Positions 1 through 5,678 of a stretch of DNA of 16,583 nucleotides are shown piece after piece; the stretch's first letter is position 1; each line of letters begins with the position of its first letter. The position numbers and the translations under genes were made by a program. The stretch is from Syntrophaceae bacterium (lineage in GTDB: Bacteria; Desulfobacterota; Syntrophia; Syntrophales; UBA5619): assembly GCA_919902745.1 (NCBI GenBank), contig CAKKRN010000303.1, positions 1 to 16,583 on the forward strand, written 5' to 3'. The notes beneath the pieces were generated by a model. It made no database searches and was not told the origin of the DNA. It worked only from the letters and a program-made list of their open reading frames with translations.

Positions 1-869
1 TTCCGGGAAAAGATCTCGCGGATCTTCGCCGTCATGACGAGCCTCCCGTCGGAATCGATATTGATCTTGCAGACAGCCGAGCGGGCGGCCTCCCGGAGCT
101 GCTCCTCGGGGATCCCGACGGAATCTTTGATGCTTCCTCCGTAGCGGTTGATCGCCTCCACGGCATCCTGCGGGATGGATGAAGAGCCGTGCAGCACAAT
201 GGGGAAATCGGGGATCCGCCGTTCGATTTCATGGAGGATGTCGAGACGGATGCGCGGTGATTGGCCCACCTTAAATTTGTATGCCCCGTGGGAGGTTCCG
301 ATCGAAATGGCGAGGGAATCGACCCCGGTGCGGGAGACGAAATCCTCCACTTCCTCGGGACGCGTATAGGTATGGCTCTCCGCGGCGACCTCGTCCTCCA
401 CGCCGGCCAGGACGCCCAACTCCCCCTCGACGGTAACGTCGTGAAGATGGGCGAAATCGACGACCCTGCGCGTCAGCGCCGCATTCTCTTCATAGGCATG
501 ATGGGACCCGTCGATCATGACCGAGGAAAAACCCGATTCGATGCAGGAGACGCAGAGGTCATAGGAGTCGCCGTGATCGAGATGGAGGGCGATCGGGATC
601 TCCCCCAACCCCTTCTCTGCCGCCTCCCGCTTCATCATCTCCACCGCGCCGTGCGCCATATGGCCCAGAAGCGTCCGGTCCGCATAATCCCTCGCCCCTT
701 TCGAAACCTGGATGATGACGGGCGATTGGGTCTCCAGGCAGGAAAGAACAATCGCCTGGAGCTGTTCCATATTGTTGAAATTGTAGGCCGGAACGGCGAA
801 TCCCGCCCGTACGGCCACCGCAAACATCACCCGCGTATTGACAAATCCGAGAGATCTGTAATGAATCAT
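1..869 (-). CDS. fba: Class II fructose-1,6-bisphosphate aldolase (partial, 3' end off the left edge)
   Basis: The product cleaves or forms fructose-1,6-bisphosphate (to DHAP plus glyceraldehyde-3-phosphate) in cytoplasmic glycolysis and gluconeogenesis. The first 289 codons are present, and the frame stays open to base 1. The metal-dependent aldolase motifs are all visible: catalytic Asp98 and zinc ligand His99 in LHLDHGDS, Glu150 in VEGELG, His194 in GTSHGAYKF, His227 in LHGSSS, and the phosphate-binding KINIDSD near residues 269-275. The loop between HGSSS and KINID (NRYGG...KDSVGIPEEQ) resembles the longer 'Calvin-cycle' subtype of about 320-350 residues, so roughly 30-60 residues are missing. 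The ATG at 869-867 follows a strong GGAGGGG ribosome binding site (about 875-881). It diverges from the glutaredoxin operon. I saw no convincing promoter in the 267-base gap. Confidence 0.95.
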   Translation of the reverse strand, partial: MIHYRSLGFVNTRVMFAVAVRAGFAVPAYNFNNMEQLQAIVLSCLETQSPVIIQVSKGARDYADRTLLGHMAHGAVEMMKREAAEKGLGEIPIALHLDHGDSYDLCVSCIESGFSSVMIDGSHHAYEENAALTRRVVDFAHLHDVTVEGELGVLAGVEDEVAAESHTYTRPEEVEDFVSRTGVDSLAISIGTSHGAYKFKVGQSPRIRLDILHEIERRIPDFPIVLHGSSSIPQDAVEAINRYGGSIKDSVGIPEEQLREAARSAVCKINIDSDGRLVMTAKIREIFSR

Positions 870-1030
870 CTTCTCCCCTCCTGATGTCATAAATGCCGGT
901 TCGGTGACGCACAACAGACAGGGCGGCTTTCGGCCCCGTCCACCATTTTCTTCAGATTTCCTTCATAAATTGCTATCATAGGTTCGTGGCGACAGCAAGA
1001 CCTTTCCGTCACCGCATGCGCACATCCCCC

Positions 1031-1059
1031 TTGACAAAGCGCCATTTTCTTCATAGTGA
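1031..1059 (+). promoter_or_regulatory. Candidate sigma-70 promoter for the glutaredoxin-FTR operon
   Basis: A perfect -35 box TTGACA lies at 1031-1036. Two weak -10 options follow: CATAGT at 1052-1057 (4/6 match, 15-bp spacer) or TAGTGA at 1054-1059 (17-bp spacer, poorer match). Transcription from here would give a leader of roughly 70 bases before the ATG at 1137. It is the only clear -35 box in this divergent gap. The weak -10 limits confidence. Confidence 0.4.
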
Positions 1060-1136
1060 ACAATCGTTAAATCCGCGATGGAAGAAATCATCATGCGCAT
1101 TCCGAACGAAAAAATGGAGCATGCAGGAGGAGGAAG

Positions 1137-1382
1137 ATGACCGTTAAGATGTATACGCTGAGTACATGCGGCCACTGCAGGGCGGCGAAGCAGTTCATGG
1201 GAGAGCACGCGGTTGCCCATGAATTCACCGATGTGGACCTTCTGGCCGGCGATGCGAGGAAATCCACCTTGGATGAGGTCCGCAAATACAATCCGGGATG
1301 CAGTTTCCCGACCATTCTGGTTGGGGATAAGGTGATCATCGGTTTCAACGAGAAGGCGCTCCGGGAGGCCCTCGGACTATGA
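1137..1382 (+). CDS. Glutaredoxin/thioredoxin-fold protein with CGHC active site
   Basis: This small cytoplasmic dithiol-disulfide oxidoreductase has 81 residues, the usual glutaredoxin/NrdH length. The redox motif C11-G-H-C14 follows the first beta strand (KMYTLSTCGHC). The cis-proline loop is F57-P58-T59, followed by VGDKVIIGF, as in glutaredoxins. The ATG at 1137 has a strong AGGAGG at 1125-1130. Its stop overlaps the start of the FTR gene by four bases (ATGA, 1379-1382), so the two are translationally coupled. From this pairing I infer that it is the electron acceptor of that FTR: ferredoxin to FTR to this protein to target disulfides. It could equally serve a glutathione-like thiol. The targets cannot be told from sequence. 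Confidence 0.9.
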   Translation: MTVKMYTLSTCGHCRAAKQFMGEHAVAHEFTDVDLLAGDARKSTLDEVRKYNPGCSFPTILVGDKVIIGFNEKALREALGL

Positions 1383-1711
1383 ACGCGGAGCAGCTTTACG
1401 AGATGCTTCGGAAGGTCCAGGAGCCGAAGGGCTATTTCTTCAATCGGGAGCGCGAAAAGGTCTTCGACCTTCTGGATGGCCTCCTCATCAACCGCGAACG
1501 GTACGGATACATGAGCTGCCCATGCCGTCTGGCCTCCGGAAATCGCGACTGGGACCGGGACATCATCTGCCCCTGCATCTATCGCGAGGAGGATCTCCGT
1601 GCTTACGGACGTTGCTACTGAAGTCTCTATGTGACATCCTCGTGGAACGAGGACGGGACCGAAGAGCTCTCTGTACCGGAACGCAGACCGCCGGAGATGA
1701 TCCGCTTTTGA
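1379..1711 (+). CDS. Ferredoxin:thioredoxin reductase catalytic subunit, probable selenoprotein (in-frame TGA at 1619-1621)
   Basis: FTR catalytic subunits use a [4Fe-4S] cluster beside a redox disulfide to pass single electrons from ferredoxin to a thioredoxin-like dithiol. Cysteines here are C47-P-C49, C64-P-C66 and C79-Y-(TGA, position 81), matching the family's CPC...CPC...CxC pattern. A normal stop at 1619 would give 80 residues and remove the last cysteine. In the plant/cyanobacterial enzyme, that cysteine (C87) forms the active disulfide with the second Cys of the first CPC. Reading through the TGA adds 29 in-frame residues, SLYVTSSW...VPERRPPEMIRF, then TGA at 1709-1711. SLYV and PERRPP are what the family has at this point. 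The total of 110 residues is the normal family length. A SECIS-like hairpin lies just downstream. I therefore call a selenocysteine at 81. Alternatives are a nonsense mutation or a base error of a TGC/TGT codon. No FTR variable (alpha) subunit gene is present, as is usual for bacterial/archaeal FTR-like enzymes. Confidence 0.85.
1622..1659 (+). promoter_or_regulatory. Candidate bacterial SECIS element downstream of the in-frame TGA
   Basis: The upper hairpin is a perfect 6-bp stem, TCCTCG at 1637-1642 pairing with CGAGGA at 1648-1653, around a 5-base loop TGGAA (1643-1647). A lower helix can form between 1623-1627 (GTCTC) and 1655-1659 (GGGAC), including one G-U pair. An asymmetric internal loop (1628-1636 against 1654) separates them. 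The loop begins 21 bases after the TGA, with G at its second and third positions. This agrees with the loose bacterial SECIS pattern: a short stem with a G early in the apical loop, a couple of dozen bases past UGA. The pairing is seen in the sequence. Its function is inferred. Confidence 0.55.
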
Positions 1712-1738
1712 CAGGAGCATCTATTTGAGGAGATCGAA

Positions 1739-3322
1739 ATGACGCTGAACTGGGATTTTCCGTATCCCTCTCGCAGGATGCCGGTTTTCGCCCGGAACGC
1801 CGTGGCCACCTCGCAGCCGCTCGCCTCTCAGGCAGGACTGCAGATGCTGGTGCGGGGAGGAAATGCGGTCGATGCGGCCCTGGCCGCGGCAATCACGCTC
1901 ACCGTTGTGGAACCGACGAGCAACGGGGTGGGCAGCGACGCTTTCGCCATGGTCTGGGACGGGAAAGAACTCCACGGTTTGAACGGCTCGGGCCGTTCGC
2001 CAAGGGCCTGGTCGCCGGAACGATTCACTGGTCGATCGCGGATGCCCCGGCTCGGCTGGGATACGGTCACAGTCCCCGGCGCCGTGGATATGTGGTCCAC
2101 ACTCTCCCGGAGGTTCGGCAAGCTCCCCTTCCCCGACCTCTTCGATCCGGCCATCCGCTATGCCTCGCAGGGTTTTGTCGTTGCACCGGTCACGGCGGCG
2201 AAATGGTCTGAAACCCCGGATCTCTACCGTGATCTTCCCGATTTCGCCGCGGCCTTCCTCCCCGGCGGCCGCGCTCCGCTGCCCGGCGAGCCGTTCCGGC
2301 CTCCGGGTCAGGCCGAGACTCTGAAAAGTATCGCAGAAACCCAGGGAGAATCCTTCTACCGCGGTGAATTGGCTTCGCGGATCGTCTCCTGTTCCCGAAA
2401 TGCCGGTGGCTGCCTGACCGAGGAGGATCTGGCGTCACATCGAACAGAATGGGTGAAGCCCCTCTCCATGACCTGGAACGGCGTCACGCTGCATGAACTG
2501 CCGCCGAACGGTCAGGGAATGGCCGTCCTCATCGCCCTCGGAATACTGAAGCACCTCCCCATCGATCTTTATCCGGTCGATTCGCCGGAGAGCCTCCATC
2601 TCCAGATCGAGGCGATGAAATGGGCGTTTGACGCAGCGCAGCGCCATATCGCCGACCCCGCCTGGATGACGGTTGAACCCTCCTCGCTTCTGGATGAAAC
2701 CCTTCTGAAAGGGATCGCCAAAGCGATCCGGATGGACCGGGTTTCCCTGCCCACCGCAGCGATCCCGCATGACGGCGGAACGGTCTATCTGACGGCCGCC
2801 GATGAACAGGGGGGGATGGTCTCTTACATCCAGTCCAATTACAAAGGTTTCGGATCGGGGATCGTTATCCCGGGCGCCGGGATCAGCCTGCAGAACCGTG
2901 GCGCGGGTTTTACACTGGAAGCGGGGCATCCGAACCGGGTCGCCGGTGGAAAGCGGCCCTACCACACCATCATTCCCGGTTTTGTGATGAAGGAGGGGGC
3001 GCCGCTGATGAGTTTCGGCGTGATGGGCGCCCACATGCAGGCGCAGGGTCACCTCCAGATGATGGTCCGGATCTTCGGCGGCCATCAGAACCCGCAGACG
3101 GCGGCGGACGCGCCGCGCTGGTATCTCGACGAGGATTCCCGTCTCTCCCTGGAGCCGGGCTTCGGACCGGAGATACGGGAAGGGCTGAAGAAGCGGGGGC
3201 ATCTGCTGACGGGTGGGGCGCCGAACTCCGTCTACGGCGGCGCTCAGCTCATCTATCGCCTTTCCGATGGCTATTGCGCCGCATCGGATCCGCGGAAAGA
3301 CGGTCAGGCTGTTGGTTATTAA
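1739..3322 (+). CDS. Gamma-glutamyltranspeptidase family protein (YwrD type)
   Basis: This is an N-terminal-nucleophile hydrolase of 527 residues that self-cleaves into large and small chains. Family members hydrolyse or transfer gamma-glutamyl groups from glutathione-like compounds. The N-terminal chain shows ATSQPLASQAG, GGNAVDAALAAA, VEPTSNGVGSD and a substrate-binding NGSGRSP. The predicted nucleophile is Thr348 in HDGGT(348)VYLTAAD, the new N-terminus of the small chain. SYIQSNYKGFGSGI and FGVMGAHMQAQGH follow. The last motif replaces the usual Gly-Gly oxyanion loop of classical Ggt and resembles B. subtilis YwrD, which is also about 525 residues. No signal peptide is visible, so it is probably cytoplasmic. 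The ATG at 1739 has GAGGAG at 1727-1732 and lies 27 bases after the FTR gene. Its true substrate is unknown. Confidence 0.9.
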   Translation: MTLNWDFPYPSRRMPVFARNAVATSQPLASQAGLQMLVRGGNAVDAALAAAITLTVVEPTSNGVGSDAFAMVWDGKELHGLNGSGRSPRAWSPERFTGRSRMPRLGWDTVTVPGAVDMWSTLSRRFGKLPFPDLFDPAIRYASQGFVVAPVTAAKWSETPDLYRDLPDFAAAFLPGGRAPLPGEPFRPPGQAETLKSIAETQGESFYRGELASRIVSCSRNAGGCLTEEDLASHRTEWVKPLSMTWNGVTLHELPPNGQGMAVLIALGILKHLPIDLYPVDSPESLHLQIEAMKWAFDAAQRHIADPAWMTVEPSSLLDETLLKGIAKAIRMDRVSLPTAAIPHDGGTVYLTAADEQGGMVSYIQSNYKGFGSGIVIPGAGISLQNRGAGFTLEAGHPNRVAGGKRPYHTIIPGFVMKEGAPLMSFGVMGAHMQAQGHLQMMVRIFGGHQNPQTAADAPRWYLDEDSRLSLEPGFGPEIREGLKKRGHLLTGGAPNSVYGGAQLIYRLSDGYCAASDPRKDGQAVGY

Positions 3323-3329
3323 TGGCTCA

Positions 3330-4058
3330 ATGGTTAAAACGTGTTCCTCAAGCCCTCTCTGGCGAAAGGCCGTCAGGGACGGGATAATCGCCGCCTGGCC
3401 TATCTGCCTGGGCTATATCGCCATCGGACTGGCCTTCGGCGTGATCGCCGGCAAGGCCGGCCTCCGGCCGCTGGAAATCGGCTTGATGTCGCTGCTCGTC
3501 TATGCGGGAAGCTCCCAGTTTATCGCGGCCGCCATGATCGGTGACGGGGCAGGTTTTCTGCCGGTCGTTCTGACCGCCTTTACCGTCAACCTTCGCCATT
3601 TGCTGATGAGTTCATCCTTATCCGTTCATCTGCAGAACCTGAGGAGCGCGTGGATCGGTATTTTTGCCTACGGCGTAACCGATGAAAGCTTCGCGCTGAA
3701 CATGGCACGTTTCCGTGAGGGGAATTGGGACTGGAGAACGGCTATCGTGGTCAATCAGACCACCAACATGACCTGGATCGCAAGCACGATCGCCGGCGGC
3801 ATCGGCGGTCAGTTTATACCCGCCGGCGCATTCGGTCTCGATTATGCGTTGATCGCCATGTTCATCTGCCTGCTTGTTTTCCAACTCGAGAGACGGCTCC
3901 ACATCCTTGTGGCCTTGATATCGGGAACGCTCGCCGTCGTCATCGCGCTGCACGTTCCGGGCAACTACCATATCATTGCCGCTTCCGTGGTCGCAGCTAC
4001 CGCAGGCCTCGGGCTGCGGAAGATGAAATGGTTTCAATCCGATAGAAAGGGACCATGA
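3330..4058 (+). CDS. azlC: AzlC family branched-chain amino acid exporter, large subunit
   Basis: AzlC, with its small partner AzlD, forms an inner-membrane exporter of branched-chain amino acids (LIV-E family). The product from ATG 3330 has 242 residues, the family norm, and starts MVKTCSSSPLWRKAVRDGI before the first membrane segment. Family motifs are YAGSSQF, NLRHLLMS and TDESFAL. Several hydrophobic segments fill residues from about 18 to 230. The frame is open further upstream (ATG at 3213), but that would overlap the transpeptidase gene by 110 bases and add a non-family N-terminus. ATG 3330 lies seven bases past the transpeptidase stop. It has no strong ribosome binding site, which suggests translational coupling. 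Confidence 0.92.
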   Translation: MVKTCSSSPLWRKAVRDGIIAAWPICLGYIAIGLAFGVIAGKAGLRPLEIGLMSLLVYAGSSQFIAAAMIGDGAGFLPVVLTAFTVNLRHLLMSSSLSVHLQNLRSAWIGIFAYGVTDESFALNMARFREGNWDWRTAIVVNQTTNMTWIASTIAGGIGGQFIPAGAFGLDYALIAMFICLLVFQLERRLHILVALISGTLAVVIALHVPGNYHIIAASVVAATAGLGLRKMKWFQSDRKGP

Positions 4059-4378
4059 AACCGGATATCCTCTTCATCGTTATCGGCATGTCTGTGGTTA
4101 CCTATATTCCCCGGTGGCTGCCCCTCTTCCTTTTTTCGCGCCGTTCCATGCCCGCCTGGCTCAAAGAATGGTTGGATTTTATTCCTGCAGCGATTCTCAG
4201 CGCGCTGATCCTCCCCGCCATCCTGACGGGGGGCGATCCGAGACATCTCGATCTATTCAAGCCGGAGTTCTGGGTGACGATACCCACCCTGTGGGTTGCT
4301 TTCATGACCAGGTCGCTTGCCGGAACCGTAATCACCGGAATGGGACTCTTCTGGCTCTTCTCCAACATTTTCCGCTGA
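4055..4378 (+). CDS. azlD: AzlD family branched-chain amino acid exporter, small subunit
   Basis: This is the 107-residue small membrane partner of AzlC. It has hydrophobic segments at about residues 5-27, 40-62, 71-86 and 88-105, plus the family features TYIPRWLPLFLF, LKEWLDFIPAAILSALI and the C-terminal AGTVITGMGLFWLF. The start overlaps the azlC stop by four bases (ATGA), so the two subunits are co-translated. A GAAAGGGA sequence precedes the ATG. This is the last gene of the operon starting at 1137. No clear rho-independent terminator follows in 4379-4451. Confidence 0.92.
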   Translation: MKPDILFIVIGMSVVTYIPRWLPLFLFSRRSMPAWLKEWLDFIPAAILSALILPAILTGGDPRHLDLFKPEFWVTIPTLWVAFMTRSLAGTVITGMGLFWLFSNIFR

Positions 4379-4451
4379 TTATTTCGTCGCGCCCCCCTTT
4401 CTTCCGACGGGCAGCCGTGGAGGAGACAGAGGTTCGGTTTCTTTTTTATGA

Positions 4452-4480
4452 TTGACAAGCCTTACAGGAATACCTATCTT
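4452..4480 (+). promoter_or_regulatory. Sigma-70 promoter for the sigma-region-4 protein gene
   Basis: TTGACA (6/6) at 4452-4457, a 17-bp spacer and TATCTT (4/6) at 4475-4480. Transcription would start near 4487, giving a leader of about 30 bases that contains the AGGAG site at 4502-4506. The gene therefore does not depend on the azlCD operon upstream. Confidence 0.65.
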
Positions 4481-4515
4481 ACACCCACGTCGAATTCCCA
4501 AAGGAGACCCATGCG

Positions 4516-4800
4516 TTGAATAATCTTTATAAATGCAGGAAAGTTGGTATTTTCATTGAGGAAATATGCCAGGATGCCACCTGTGAATGGCGTTTGAAGA
4601 ATGAGGCATTTCTCAACTGTACCTGGGTCGCATGCAATTTCGGACCGTTCACCCTGGAAGAAGTTGGCGAAATGATGGGTGTAACACGCGAGCGAATCAG
4701 ACAGATTGAAGCGAAAGCCCTTAAGAAATTGCAACACAAAAAACGGAGGGACCAGCTCCGCGATTTCGCGTCGCCGGACAACGAATGGGATATGATCTGA
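4516..4800 (+). CDS. Small sigma-70 region 4 (helix-turn-helix) protein with a cysteine-rich N-terminus
   Basis: The product has 94 residues. Residues 44-75 ([20 protein letters not shown] and onward to KKLQH) are a near-canonical sigma-70 region 4.2, the helix-turn-helix that reads -35 boxes. Regions 1-3 and the core-binding region 2 are absent, so it cannot act as a complete sigma factor. The first 43 residues carry five cysteines (7, 18, 23, 35, 40), including two C-x4-C pairs (CQDATC, CTWVAC). These could bind a metal or respond to redox state (inference). I recall similar short proteins in other Deltaproteobacteria, usually annotated as sigma-factor-like HTH proteins. The start is TTG 4516, nine bases after AGGAG. 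An ATG at 4511 stops after two codons (ATG CGT TGA) and overlaps this start. Confidence 0.8.
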   Translation: MNNLYKCRKVGIFIEEICQDATCEWRLKNEAFLNCTWVACNFGPFTLEEVGEMMGVTRERIRQIEAKALKKLQHKKRRDQLRDFASPDNEWDMI

Positions 4801-4820
4801 GCGTGGAATGATACGCCCCG

Positions 4821-5594
4821 TTACGGCGATTTGCGTTTTCGGTTTTTCAAGGTTTCCATAAATTCATTCATTTGCTCCTTTCTTTCCGTACCGGAAAAAA
4901 GAAGCGCCTCAACATCGCATTCCAGATCAAGGGCCGAACCCTTGTCCAGACGGGGGGCGATGTCGGAGATCTTCTTGACGGCCGCGATCGCTTCGGGCGA
5001 CCGTCTCGCCAGTTCACGGGCCATGGATTCCGTCTCCGCCATCAATTTTTCCGGTGCGACCACCTTGTTCACGAGACCGATCCGCATGGCCTCCTTGGCG
5101 CCGATCGGCTCCCCCAGCATGGTGAGTTCCTTCGCCTTCGCCATGCCGATCCACTGCCGCAGCGGATCGAAGAGGGGGTTGATTCCAAACTTCAACTCCG
5201 GATGACCGAAGATGGCGCTTTCCGAGGCGATGATCATATCGCAGACGGTCGCAAGATTGAATCCGCCGCCCAAGGCGAACCCTCCCACAGCCGCAATGAC
5301 AGGCTTTTTACATCCATAGATTTTCTTCAGATACCGGGCGATGGAACGAAAGTAAACTCGGATTTCCGTATCGGAAATAGACGACATCTCCTTGAGGTCC
5401 ATCCCCGCCGAGAAGACGTAATCGCCCCCGGTCAGAATGATGACGCGAACCTCCGCGTCCTCCTCCAGTTGAGAAAAACAATCCTCCAATTCCGTTCGCA
5501 TCTCGCGGGAAACGGCATTCAGTTCGCCGGGACGGTGCAATGTCACAATGGTATAGCCGGCTTTTCTTTCGACCAGAATCGTCTGAAACGTCAT
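4821..5594 (-). CDS. Enoyl-CoA hydratase/isomerase family protein (crotonase fold), atypical active site
   Basis: This is a 257-residue crotonase-superfamily protein acting on acyl-CoA thioesters. Oxyanion-hole regions are FSAGMDLKEM and AAVGGFALGGGFNLA. The second catalytic Glu of hydratases (Glu164 in rat) is kept in FGHPELKFG. The first (Glu144, normally GGGCELA) is Asn in GGGFNLA, and the usual GAGGTQRL is replaced by LFDPLRQWIG. Simple water addition is therefore doubtful. Superfamily members with a single acid include enoyl-CoA isomerases. ATG 5594 gives a standard N-terminus (MTFQTILVERKAGYTIVTLHR). A GTG at 5651 extends the frame by 19 residues but lies inside the hairpin at 5643-5671, so I rejected it. 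It is the last gene of the minus-strand run after sppA. The substrate is unknown. Confidence 0.88.
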   Translation of the reverse strand: MTFQTILVERKAGYTIVTLHRPGELNAVSREMRTELEDCFSQLEEDAEVRVIILTGGDYVFSAGMDLKEMSSISDTEIRVYFRSIARYLKKIYGCKKPVIAAVGGFALGGGFNLATVCDMIIASESAIFGHPELKFGINPLFDPLRQWIGMAKAKELTMLGEPIGAKEAMRIGLVNKVVAPEKLMAETESMARELARRSPEAIAAVKKISDIAPRLDKGSALDLECDVEALLFSGTERKEQMNEFMETLKNRKRKSP

Positions 5595-5642
5595 GGCAAA
5601 ATCCTGACGGATGGGTTCCCCGCTCCGATCCCCGGTTTGGAT

Positions 5643-5671
5643 AGGGGACACCTTGCCGCAAGGTGTCCCCT
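5643..5671. repeat. REP-like perfect inverted repeat between sppA and the crotonase gene
   Basis: A perfect 13-bp inverted repeat: arm AGGGGACACCTTG at 5643-5655 pairs with CAAGGTGTCCCCT at 5659-5671 around the 3-base loop CCG. It lies eight bases past the sppA stop and 48 bases before the crotonase ATG. No T-run follows on either strand, so it is not a standard terminator. GGGGACAC palindromes of this kind are common as REP elements linked to RAYT (Y1) transposases, and may also protect the 3' end of the sppA message (inference). I saw no second copy in the window. Confidence 0.7.
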
Positions 5672-5678
5672 TACGCTT

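Noticed and set aside
1379..1621. FTR gene ending normally at the first TGA (80 residues)
   Set aside because: This would remove an essential active-site residue and the conserved PERRPP tail, both still intact in the same frame beyond the TGA.
3213..3329. Upstream extension of azlC to the ATG at 3213
   Set aside because: It would overlap the transpeptidase gene by 110 bases and add a segment unlike AzlC. ATG 3330 gives the family length.
4814..4828. Possible terminator hairpin between the convergent sigma-like and crotonase genes
   Set aside because: Only four base pairs (CGCC/GGCG) around a seven-base loop, with an interrupted T-run, and it overlaps the crotonase stop. Too weak to call.
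5595..5651. GTG start at 5651 for the crotonase gene
   Set aside because: It lies within the REP-like hairpin, and the extra 19 residues have no family counterpart.
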